Assembly: GCA_050944685.1 (NCBI GenBank)
Contig: JBMNRP010000011.1
Coordinates: forward strand, 38,140-102,139
Reading direction: 5' to 3'
Length of the DNA stretch: 64,000 bases
Origin: CADBRN01 sp050944685
GTDB lineage: Bacteria > Bacillota > Clostridia > Lachnospirales > Lachnospiraceae
Shown here in pieces: positions 32,912 to 40,381 of the stretch. The notes under the pieces were generated by a model. The model had not been told where the DNA came from. It searched no databases and was given only the letters and a program-made list of their open reading frames with translations. Each line of letters starts with the position of its first letter. The stretch's first letter is position 1. A program made the position numbers and the translations under genes.

Positions 32912-34821
32912 GTGCTTTCCTTTGTCTGCAGTTCAAAGATCTGCCGGTAAATTCCATCCTGCGAAATCAGCTCCTCATGGGTTCCTCTCTCCGCGACGCG
33001 TCCCCCATCCAGGACAATGATTTCGTCCGCCTGCATGAGCGTGGTAATGCGGTGTGCGACGATCAGGACCGTCGCGCTGCCGATTTCATTTTTCAGCGCG
33101 GTGCGGATCTTCCGGTCCGTGTCCGCATCGACGGCAGAAAGCGAGTCGTCAAAGGCCATGACCGGCGTCTCGCGGACCAGCATCTGGGCGATCGCGGTCC
33201 TCTGCTTCTGTCCTCCGGAGAGTGTGACACCGCGCTCTCCCACGTACGTCTCGTATTTCTGTGAAAAGTTCTCGATCGTTTCATCCAGACTCGCGATTTT
33301 CGCCGAGTGCCGGATCCGTTCGGGATTCGTGCTGCGGGAACAGATCCCGATATTCTCGGAGAGAGTCCCCGAGAACAGATACGGCTCCTGCAGCACCAGT
33401 CCGATATTCTCCCGGAGAATATGAAGCGGAATGTCCCGGATGTCCCTGCCTCCGATCGTGATTCGTCCGCCTTCTTCCGGAAGATCGTAGAGACGGTCCA
33501 GAAGAAGCAGAAGCGTCGACTTCCCGGAGCCGGTCGCTCCCAGTATTCCCACCGTCTTTCCGGCCGGCACCGTAAAAGTCACATCCCGGAGCGTTCCGCG
33601 CGGGCCGTAATTTTCCTCACCGCCCGGAGCGGCAGGAGTTTCCCCGTTTCCGCTCTCTCCGCCGGATTCCGCCCCCGGAGACCGGTAATCGAAAGAGACG
33701 TGCTCAAAGCAGATATCTCCGCGGAACGTGCTTTTCAGCGCGAGCCCGTCTTCCTCCGGGCAGTCGATGCCCTGCTCCTCCTCTGCGTTCATGATATAGC
33801 GCAGACGGTCGATGGAAATCCCCGCCTTGCTCATCTCGGTGATGATGCGCCCGAGCCCGCGGACCGGCAGCGAAATCAGAGCATTATAGGAAATAAATGC
33901 GATCAGCCCTCCGGTCGTCATGGACCCGTGAATCACGAAGGCGGTTCCGCATAGAATAACGAGCAGGTTCCGCATCGTTGCCATGACATTGCCCATCACC
34001 CAGAACGAAGCCAGAATACGCATCAGGCGGAACCAGAGATTCGTGTAATGCTCATTCTGCTTCTCGAAGCGCTCCCGCTCAAACGACTCACGGCCGAACG
34101 CGCGCACAACGCGGATGCCGGTCAGATTTTCCTGGGCGATGTCCGAGAGCTTTCCTTCCTCGGAATCGACGGAGAGGAAGGTTCTCCCGATCTGCGAATA
34201 AAACAGGAATGAGCCGATCACGATGACGGGAATGAAAGTCCCCTCGATCAGGGCAAGCTTCCAGTTGATATTTATCATAAAATACATGGAGAGCACGATC
34301 AGCATAATCACCCTCACCAGGGAGGTGAGCTGCTCCGAGACGAAAATCTTGATCGTATCCACATCAGAGGTGCACCGCTGGATGATATCTCCGGTGTGAT
34401 TCCGGCTGTGCCAGGAGTACGGCAGCCGCAGGATGTGCGAAAAAAGCCGGTCCCGCATCCGCAGCACGAATTTTTCCGAGCCGACGGAATTAAACAGCAT
34501 CATCAGGTAGCGGCTCACCGCCCCGACCGCTGCGACGGCGACAATGATCCCCGCGACCAGGACGAGATGACTCCGCATCCGCTCCAGCCCGCCGAGGCGG
34601 TCCACCGCGTCCTGAACCACCTGCGGGGCATTCAGCGGATCGTCCCCGATCACCGAGTCCGCCGTATACTGAATGATCTTGGGCAGAATCAGATCCGCCA
34701 GCGCAACGACGCACGAAAAAATGACGCTGAGGATAAACCAGGGGGTGCTCCCCTTCATAAACCACCGGATCATCGAAGCGCGCGTGGGAAATTTTTCAGT
34801 TGTCTGTTTCTTCTCAGGCAT
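32908..34821 (-). CDS. ABC exporter half-transporter, first subunit of a heterodimer
   Basis: The 637-residue protein has an exporter membrane domain and an NBD with Walker A GILGATGSGKST, signature TLSGGQKQR, Walker B VMAFDDSLSAVD and switch LIVAHRIT. Asp replaces the catalytic Glu in Walker B (FDDS), the mark of the degenerate nucleotide site in asymmetric heterodimers. It pairs with the next gene, which keeps Glu but has a changed signature, so one composite site should be canonical and the other degenerate. A Gly/Glu-rich insertion (PGAESGGESGNGETPAAPGG) sits between the A-loop and the core. AAAGAG is upstream of the ATG. Confidence 0.94.
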   Translation of the reverse strand: MPEKKQTTEKFPTRASMIRWFMKGSTPWFILSVIFSCVVALADLILPKIIQYTADSVIGDDPLNAPQVVQDAVDRLGGLERMRSHLVLVAGIIVAVAAVGAVSRYLMMLFNSVGSEKFVLRMRDRLFSHILRLPYSWHSRNHTGDIIQRCTSDVDTIKIFVSEQLTSLVRVIMLIVLSMYFMININWKLALIEGTFIPVIVIGSFLFYSQIGRTFLSVDSEEGKLSDIAQENLTGIRVVRAFGRESFERERFEKQNEHYTNLWFRLMRILASFWVMGNVMATMRNLLVILCGTAFVIHGSMTTGGLIAFISYNALISLPVRGLGRIITEMSKAGISIDRLRYIMNAEEEQGIDCPEEDGLALKSTFRGDICFEHVSFDYRSPGAESGGESGNGETPAAPGGEENYGPRGTLRDVTFTVPAGKTVGILGATGSGKSTLLLLLDRLYDLPEEGGRITIGGRDIRDIPLHILRENIGLVLQEPYLFSGTLSENIGICSRSTNPERIRHSAKIASLDETIENFSQKYETYVGERGVTLSGGQKQRTAIAQMLVRETPVMAFDDSLSAVDADTDRKIRTALKNEIGSATVLIVAHRITTLMQADEIIVLDGGRVAERGTHEELISQDGIYRQIFELQTKEST

Positions 34822-34929
34822 AAATCTGTCTCTTTACTGTTTTCGGATTCCGGACGAAAAGCAAGGCCGCCGCATATGAATGTGCGGCAGCCCCTGATTT
34901 CCAAAAAAGTATCCGGTTCTTATGTCCTG

Positions 34930-35469
34930 TTATTTCCGGTTGACATAAATCGTACGCAGTCTTCCGCTGTCAATCATGTTCTTTGAGGCGCTGTTGTAAT
35001 CGGCCCCGAGAGAAATGATGCCCGTCAGCTCCGCGTCCGCTTCCTCAATCAGGGCAATGCAGGCGGTGATGGTAGCCGCGGTCTCCACGTAGTCATCCGC
35101 GAGAAGCACGCGGCTTCCGGGCGGAAGCACCGGGCGGCTGATCATGAGCGATCTGGGCATGTCCCGGTGATCAATATAGGAAGCCGACAGAAGGTCATCC
35201 GTAACCGTGCGGAAGTGATCCCCGCTCCGGATGGCCGCGAACCCGACGCCGAGCTCCCGCGCCGCCATGCTTCCGAGAATGAATCCGAGCGATTCCGGGG
35301 AAGCGACCAGATCTACTTTTCCGGAAAAAGGTCCCGCCAGAAAAGCGACGATCTCCGACATAACCGCAGGGTCTGCGTAAATCGGGCGAAAATCACGAAA
35401 GCTGCTGTCCTTTCCCGGAATATTTTTTTGAATAATCTCCTCGAGTTTTTTCTGATCCAAGCTGCTCAC
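34930..35469 (-). CDS. Type I phosphoribosyltransferase (adenine/xanthine PRT-like)
   Basis: GTG 35469 lies six bases after GGGAGG and gives 179 residues; a TTG two codons earlier abuts the site. The PRPP-binding signature is seen as VLLADDYVETAATI, in the place of the purine PRTase motif LLVDDvxATGGT, and an upstream VDLVASPESLGFILGSMAARELG matches the Apt/Xpt pattern. The signature lacks the usual Thr-Gly-Gly, so catalytic status is unsure. It may be a purine salvage enzyme or a PurR-like regulator without the DNA-binding domain. It precedes the exporter pair on the same strand with a 108-base gap. Confidence 0.8.
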   Translation of the reverse strand: MSSLDQKKLEEIIQKNIPGKDSSFRDFRPIYADPAVMSEIVAFLAGPFSGKVDLVASPESLGFILGSMAARELGVGFAAIRSGDHFRTVTDDLLSASYIDHRDMPRSLMISRPVLPPGSRVLLADDYVETAATITACIALIEEADAELTGIISLGADYNSASKNMIDSGRLRTIYVNRK

Positions 35470-35545
35470 ACCCAACCTCCCGAAAAATCCGTCTGTCTAC
35501 AGAATAATTCTATCATGGACGAAACGATCTCTCAAGGTCAGATAC

Positions 35546-36136
35546 TCAGCGGTTTTCCAGCATCAGATATTCCGCGCACCTCGCCATGACCTTCCGAATA
35601 TTTTTGAGATCGAGATCCACGCTCCCGGTCTCCAGCGAATGATTCGCCCCCGGAACGATGTACAGCGGAAGCTCAAGCTCACGGCACCCTTTTTCGATGA
35701 TGTCGTCCGGCGCCCACGGGTCGGCGGTTCCGTGAAAAACGATTCCGCTTTTCTTTCGCGCCGCGAGAAACGTATCCGCGACCGGCGTAAAGTAAATGTG
35801 ACGGACCTTCCGCCCGTTTCCGTCGGTGAGATGGTGCTTTTCCGCATACGCGGCAGCCGCCGCGGTGCCGATGCTCTTCGACAGAAACACCAGCTCATCG
35901 TACCGCTCCAGATCTTTATCCTTCAGGATCTCTCCCGCCTGCTTCAGCGCGCTCTCACAGGCCTTCCGCATTTTTTTCTCATTGCCCTTGATCCCATGCT
36001 CAAAATGGCCGTACGGGACGTCGATAATCTCGTAGCCGTTCGTCCAGGCGAGTTTTTTGCTGTAAAAAAGGAGCGGCTTGTCCGTATGATACCCGATTCC
36101 CGGAAAAACGACCGCCGCCTTACGCAACTTTCCCAT
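35546..36136 (-). CDS. Alpha/beta-hydrolase-like protein
   Basis: The ATG at 36136 (MGKLRKAAVVF) lies ten bases after GGGGAG; another ATG nine bases earlier abuts it. The 196-residue product shows VVFPGIGYHTDKPLLFYSKKL, a lid region, FLSKSIGTAAAAAYA in the nucleophile-elbow position (the canonical GxSxG reads SKSIG), IVFHGTADPWAP with a possible acid, and PGANHSLE with the His. This resembles small dienelactone-type hydrolases such as YqjL or alveicin-like esterases. The substrate is unknown. It is preceded by a terminator at 36195-36230. Confidence 0.78.
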   Translation of the reverse strand: MGKLRKAAVVFPGIGYHTDKPLLFYSKKLAWTNGYEIIDVPYGHFEHGIKGNEKKMRKACESALKQAGEILKDKDLERYDELVFLSKSIGTAAAAAYAEKHHLTDGNGRKVRHIYFTPVADTFLAARKKSGIVFHGTADPWAPDDIIEKGCRELELPLYIVPGANHSLETGSVDLDLKNIRKVMARCAEYLMLENR

Positions 36137-36194
36137 AGTCCGCATTCTCCCCGTTCCATCATCCTGTTCTGTCCGATAAATCCACGGACTTCTG

Positions 36195-36230
36195 TCCGTA
36201 AAAGAAATGCGGGTCTTTCTGAAGACCCGC
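36195..36230 (-). terminator. Terminator of the 64-residue protein gene
   Basis: A perfect 9-base stem GCGGGTCTT (36209-36217) / AAGACCCGC (36222-36230) with a four-base loop. On the minus strand it is followed by ATTTCTTTTACGG. Confidence 0.75.
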
Positions 36231-36309
36231 AATCACGTGCTCAATCCGGGCGGCGCCGACCTTCCGAAAGCCCCTTCCGGATGAGCAGATGCTTTTTCAG
36301 GAAGCCGTC

Positions 36310-36504
36310 TCACTCTTCCCCAAAATAATCATCTTCGAAAATCGTATCGTCATCGCTCTTTCCGCCCTTCAGCGGACATTTTTTCCACGCCGCCGCACAG
36401 CCGCTTTTTAATTTCTCCTCGTCGATGAAACCTTCTTTACAGAGAAAATAAATCAGCAGGGCGATAAACAACAGAACAAATACGATACGCAAAAATTTTT
36501 TCAT
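36310..36504 (-). CDS. Small membrane-anchored hypothetical protein (64 aa)
   Basis: The ATG at 36504 (MKKFLRIVF) has AAAGGGG upstream. One N-terminal membrane segment (FLRIVFVLLFIALLIYFL, residues 4-21) is followed by a soluble part with three cysteines (C22, C36 and C43) and a strongly acidic end (DDDTIFEDDYFGEE). It has its own promoter (36553-36582) and terminator, so it is a single-gene unit. I do not recognise a family. Confidence 0.72.
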   Translation of the reverse strand: MKKFLRIVFVLLFIALLIYFLCKEGFIDEEKLKSGCAAAWKKCPLKGGKSDDDTIFEDDYFGEE

Positions 36505-36552
36505 ACGCTGATACCCCTTTTCCGCAAATACGGTCTGCTAATTCTCCTTTCT

Positions 36553-36582
36553 ATTATATACACATGAAGAATGAAATCTCAA
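36553..36582 (-). promoter_or_regulatory. Predicted promoter of the 64-residue protein gene
   Basis: On the minus strand TTGAGA (36582-36577), 18 bases, TATAAT (36558-36553), about 50 bases before the ATG. Confidence 0.65.
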
Positions 36583-36612
36583 CCGATAATTAGAGAAAAT
36601 GCACGATATCAC

Positions 36613-36624
36613 AACAACGTTGTT
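36613..36624. promoter_or_regulatory. 12-base palindrome, operator candidate
   Basis: AACAACGTTGTT is a perfect palindrome located 24 bases upstream of the -35 box of the CAP-domain protein gene and between two divergent promoters. It does not match the CcpA cre consensus. Confidence 0.4.
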
Positions 36625-36647
36625 CATAATTTGTGCAATTTTTTACA

Positions 36648-36676
36648 TTGACTGGATTTTTCAGAAATCCGATAAT
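36648..36676 (+). promoter_or_regulatory. Predicted sigma-A promoter of the CAP-domain protein gene
   Basis: TTGACT (36648-36653), 17 bases, GATAAT (36671-36676), leaving a leader of about 55 bases to the ATG at 36738. Confidence 0.7.
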
Positions 36677-36737
36677 GAAGTCAGCGACCGGAAAACCGGA
36701 CACATTGACTTTTCAATATAAAAAAGGGGGTAATTCA

Positions 36738-38057
36738 ATGAAACAGCATAAAACGAAAACCGTCATCCGCACTCTGACTGCGCTCCTGGCAGCCGCTGTC
36801 ATGATGATCGGAGCCATGTTCAGCGAGACCGTTCCGGTTTCGGCGGCTTCGTCGACGATTCTGGACAATATTTCTGTGACCGTTACTTATAACCAGTCGG
36901 ATGTCAGTTCCATGGCAGATTCGATCAATTCCTTCCGCTCCGGAAAAGGAAAGTCTGCGCTCAGCTACGACTACGGTCTGGAGGAGATCGCGATTCAGCG
37001 CGCCGGCGAAGTATCAGTAAGTCTCTCCTCCACACGCCCGGATAACACGGCTTTCTCCACAGCGACCGCGAGCAACGGCGCGACGGCATCCGGCGAGCTC
37101 CGTGCAATGGGTTCCTACGGTGCGGCCGTCTCCACGATTCTGAACAAATGGACATCCAGCCAGACCATTGTCGGAGATTATCAGGCAGTCGGCATTGCTC
37201 ATGTGAAGGATTCCCGGTACAAAACCGATTACTGGGTAGCCGAATTCGGAAATTCTACCGGAATCACAACCCGGACAACGCTTTCCGGATCCAAAAAGAA
37301 CGTTTCCTTCAATTACGCGAAAGAGCGCCTGGTGACCTCCGCCTTTTCCCAGTGGCTCGTCAATCCGTACAAAAACAACGCCCTCTCCACGGGCGGCGTC
37401 TACTATGTGAGAAGCGGAAGCACGACATCCCTCCCCAAACTCGGTGTCTCGCTCCGGTTCAAGGACGGACTGCCAAAAAACAAGGGACTCATCTATTACA
37501 AGGATCTGACGTGGACCTCATCCAACAGTTCCATTGCCTCGATCAGCGGAACCAGTCTCAAAGGAGGCAAGACCGGAAACACAACGATCACGGCGACGAA
37601 TCTGGAGGGAAATGCCGTGAGCGTCTCGGTCCACTGCGTGTCCGGCTCCAAAAAGCCGATGTACCGCATGTACAACAAGAACAGCGGCGAGCATTTCTAC
37701 ACCGCAAACCAGACGGAACGGAATAACCTCCGGCAGGCCGGATGGCGGTATGAGGGAATCGGCTGGTACGCTCCTGCCGCTTCCAATATTCCGGTCTACC
37801 GTCTCTACAACGCGAATGCGGGAGACCATCACTACACGACGAACGAGCGCGAGGTATCCAACCTGATAAACGCGGGCTGGAAATACGAGGGAATCGGCTG
37901 GTATTCCGACGAAAACAAGGGCGTTCCTCTTTACCGGCAGTACAACCCGAATGCGGTTTCCGGATCACACAATTACACCACGAGCAAGACGGAAAATGAT
38001 CACCTGGTTGCGCTCGGATGGCGCGCGGAGGGAATCGGCTGGTACGGCCTGAAATAA
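36738..38057 (+). CDS. Secreted CAP-domain protein with Ig-like domain and three DUF5648-type repeats
   Basis: The ATG at 36738 follows AAAGGGGG and gives 439 residues. A signal peptide (TALLAAAVMMIGAMFSETVP, cut near residue 37) is followed by a CAP/SCP-like domain (about 50-175: MADSINSFRSGKGKSALSYD, SSTRPDN, YQAVGIAHVKDSRYKTDYW), a BIG2-like domain (about 185-300: DLTWTSSNSSIASISGTSLK) and three repeats of about 42 residues, each with YRxYNxNxGxHxYT and ending in YEGIGWY or AEGIGWYG. Repeats of this type (DUF5648) are thought to bind cell-surface glycans or proteins, but that is not proven. The same repeats occur in the L,D-transpeptidase at 40382-41929. It probably acts at the cell wall. 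Confidence 0.85.
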   Translation: MKQHKTKTVIRTLTALLAAAVMMIGAMFSETVPVSAASSTILDNISVTVTYNQSDVSSMADSINSFRSGKGKSALSYDYGLEEIAIQRAGEVSVSLSSTRPDNTAFSTATASNGATASGELRAMGSYGAAVSTILNKWTSSQTIVGDYQAVGIAHVKDSRYKTDYWVAEFGNSTGITTRTTLSGSKKNVSFNYAKERLVTSAFSQWLVNPYKNNALSTGGVYYVRSGSTTSLPKLGVSLRFKDGLPKNKGLIYYKDLTWTSSNSSIASISGTSLKGGKTGNTTITATNLEGNAVSVSVHCVSGSKKPMYRMYNKNSGEHFYTANQTERNNLRQAGWRYEGIGWYAPAASNIPVYRLYNANAGDHHYTTNEREVSNLINAGWKYEGIGWYSDENKGVPLYRQYNPNAVSGSHNYTTSKTENDHLVALGWRAEGIGWYGLK

Positions 38058-38098
38058 TCACGGACTGAAGAAAGATTTATGAAAAATAACAGAAAGAT

Positions 38099-38764
38099 AT
38101 GACAAAAAAAGAACTGGCTCTGGAAGTCATTGACCGTCTGAAAAAAGAATACCCGGACGCCCACTGTACGCTGTCCTATGACAAAGCGTGGCAGCTGCTC
38201 GTGAGTGTCCGGCTGGCGGCCCAGTGCACGGATGCGCGCGTCGACAAGACGACTCCGATCCTCTTCAAAAAATTTCCGGACGTCGCGGCACTGGCCGCGG
38301 CGGATCCCTCGGAGATCGAAGAAATCGTCCGCCCCTGCGGCCTCGGCCCGAGCAAGGCCCGCGATATCTCGAAGTGTATGCGGGTCCTTCACGAAAAGTA
38401 TAACGATCAGGTCCCGACGACCTTTGAGGAACTCCTGGCCCTTCCCGGCGTGGGAAGAAAAAGCGCGAATCTCGTGATGGGTGACGTCTTCGGGAAACCC
38501 GCGATCGTCACCGACACACACTGCATCCGCCTCTGCAATCTGATCGGCCTGGTGGACCATATAAAAGAGCCCGCGAAGGTTGAACGCGAGCTCTGGAAAA
38601 TCATTCCGCCGGAGGAAAGCAGCGACCTTTGTCACCGGTTCGTCTATCACGGCCGGGCCGTCTGCATCGCCAGACGGCCCCAATGCGACCGCTGCTGCCT
38701 GAGGGATATCTGCCGCCACGCAGCCGAAACCGCTGCGGAGCATCCCGGCCCGGCCCGGTCATAA
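38099..38764 (+). CDS. nth: Endonuclease III (base-excision DNA glycosylase/AP lyase)
   Basis: It removes oxidised pyrimidines. The 221-residue protein has the helix-hairpin-helix LPGVGRKSANLV with the catalytic Lys, the catalytic Asp in IVTDTHCIRL, and a C-terminal 4Fe-4S motif CIARRPQCDRCCLRDIC with the exact C-x6-C-x2-C-x5-C spacing. The ribosome site before the ATG is weak (AGAAAG). It ends six bases before the 3' end of malQ on the other strand, so the genes converge without a terminator between them. Confidence 0.96.
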   Translation: MTKKELALEVIDRLKKEYPDAHCTLSYDKAWQLLVSVRLAAQCTDARVDKTTPILFKKFPDVAALAAADPSEIEEIVRPCGLGPSKARDISKCMRVLHEKYNDQVPTTFEELLALPGVGRKSANLVMGDVFGKPAIVTDTHCIRLCNLIGLVDHIKEPAKVERELWKIIPPEESSDLCHRFVYHGRAVCIARRPQCDRCCLRDICRHAAETAAEHPGPARS

Positions 38765-38769
38765 TTGTC

Positions 38770-40266
38770 TCATCCCGGCAGTCTTCCGTACAGCTTTGTC
38801 ATCTCGCGGATGCTTTTTGCAAGTTCCTCGGAGAGCTGTCCGGGAACGGTTCTCCACTGCCAGTTTCCCTGAGCGGTCCCCGGCGTGTTCATTCTCGCCT
38901 CATTCCCCAGAACAAGATAATCCTGAATCGGGATGATGCACAGATCCGCCACGGATCGCTGTGCCTCCCGGATAAAATCCCACACGAACTGACCGTAGTC
39001 GGTAAAGATCGAATTGATGTACCTCCGCGTATAATCGCGGTCATGGTCGCTGATCGACTCGATCCACGCCCTTGTCGTCGGATTGTCATGCGTCCCGGTG
39101 TAAACGACGCAGTTATGGATATGCCTGTACGGCAGGTAGTCGCTGCTCTCGCTCCAGTCAAAGGCAAACTGCAGCACCTTCATCCCCGGAAATCCGGAAT
39201 CCCGGACCATTTTCCGGATAGAATCCGTGATGTTTCCCAGATCCTCGGCGATGATCGGAATGTCTCCCAGCTGCTCTTTCACCGCCCGGAACAGATCGAT
39301 GCCGGGACCCTTTTTCATCTTTCCGTGTTCCGCCGTCTTTGCCCGATAGGGAATCGCGTAATAGGAATCCAATCCGTTGAAATGGTCCAGGCGGATCACA
39401 TCGTACAATTCATGGCCGCGGGCCATTCTCGACACCCACCAGTCATAATTCTTGATCTTCATGAAATTCCAGTCGTAGAGAGGATTTCCCCAGCGCTGTC
39501 CGCTTGCGGAAAAAGTGTCCGGAGGAGTTCCCGCCACGTCGATCGGCTTGTGATCGCGGTCAAAGAAGAACTGCTCGGGATTCGCCCAGGCGTCCGCGCT
39601 GTCCAGCGCCACGTAGAGCGGCATATCGCCGATGATTTTGATTTTCTTTTCCGCGGCATAGCCGCGCAGCTTCTGCCACTGCTTTTCAAACTCATACTGG
39701 CGGAACATATAAAATTCGATTTCTTCCGCCAGAGCGCCGCGGGCTTCCTTGAGTGCGGAACGGCTACGGCTGACGAGCTCCGGCTCCCACTCCGTCCACT
39801 GCGCGCCCCCGTGAGCGTCTTTCAGCGCCGAAAACAGGGAGAAATCGTCCAGCCAGTATGCATTTTTCGTCTTAAACGAAAGATATTCCTCCTTCTCCTT
39901 TCCCTGCTCCATGAAGCGGTCAAACGCTTTTTTCAGGAGTCCGGACCGATTTTCATAGAGCGCGCCGTAATCCACGCGCGCCGGATCGCTCCCGAACGAG
40001 ACCGAATCACACTCCTCTCCGGAAAGCAGCCCCTCTTTGATCAGCGTCTCCAGATCTATGAAATACGGATTGCCCGCAAACGATGACAGGGACTGATAGG
40101 GAGAATCTCCGAAACCGGTCGGACCGATCGGAAGGATCTGCCAGTAGCTCTGGCCGGATTTCTCCAGAAAATCAACAAACTCATATGCCTCTTTGGAAAA
40201 GCATCCGATCCCGTATTTTGACGGGAGAGACAGGATCGGATACAGAATACCGCTGCTTCGTTTCAT
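38770..40266 (-). CDS. malQ: 4-alpha-glucanotransferase (amylomaltase, GH77)
   Basis: It transfers alpha-1,4-glucan segments in maltodextrin or glycogen metabolism, and fits with the glgC/glgD genes near 55-57 kb. The 498-residue protein from ATG 40266 (MKRSSGILYPILSLPS) contains GPTGFGDSPYQS, the catalytic Asp in VIRLDHFNGLDSYY, the acid/base Glu in PIIAEDLGN, and the third carboxylate in YTGTHDNPTTRAW. The ribosome site is poor, AAGG directly before the ATG. A strong hairpin (40279-40308) lies 13 bases upstream of the start codon. Confidence 0.96.
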   Translation of the reverse strand: MKRSSGILYPILSLPSKYGIGCFSKEAYEFVDFLEKSGQSYWQILPIGPTGFGDSPYQSLSSFAGNPYFIDLETLIKEGLLSGEECDSVSFGSDPARVDYGALYENRSGLLKKAFDRFMEQGKEKEEYLSFKTKNAYWLDDFSLFSALKDAHGGAQWTEWEPELVSRSRSALKEARGALAEEIEFYMFRQYEFEKQWQKLRGYAAEKKIKIIGDMPLYVALDSADAWANPEQFFFDRDHKPIDVAGTPPDTFSASGQRWGNPLYDWNFMKIKNYDWWVSRMARGHELYDVIRLDHFNGLDSYYAIPYRAKTAEHGKMKKGPGIDLFRAVKEQLGDIPIIAEDLGNITDSIRKMVRDSGFPGMKVLQFAFDWSESSDYLPYRHIHNCVVYTGTHDNPTTRAWIESISDHDRDYTRRYINSIFTDYGQFVWDFIREAQRSVADLCIIPIQDYLVLGNEARMNTPGTAQGNWQWRTVPGQLSEELAKSIREMTKLYGRLPG

Positions 40267-40278
40267 CCTTGCAAACTG

Positions 40279-40318
40279 AATCCGGTCATCGGCTTGGATG
40301 ACCGGATTTTCCTTTCTT
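40279..40318 (+). terminator. Terminator-like hairpin on the plus strand, antisense to the malQ leader
   Basis: AATCCGGTCATC (40279-40290) / GATGACCGGATT (40297-40308) is a perfect 12-base stem with a six-base loop, followed by TTCCTTTCTT on the plus strand only. There is no plus-strand gene between nth (ends 38764) and here, so it may end an nth read-through transcript running antisense to malQ, or fold in the malQ mRNA leader. Confidence 0.5.
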
Positions 40319-40381
40319 CCGGGCACTATCCCGGATTATTTTTTCCGTGAGTTCCGGCTGTGCTTCTGCATTCCCGGACCA

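Noticed and set aside
36613..36624. CcpA cre site
   Set aside because: AACAACGTTGTT does not fit the cre pattern with its central CG flanked by TGNNAN/NTNNCA.
37650..38057. CRISPR or DNA tandem repeats
   Set aside because: The repetition is at the protein level (about 42 residues) with diverged DNA, not short identical repeats with spacers.
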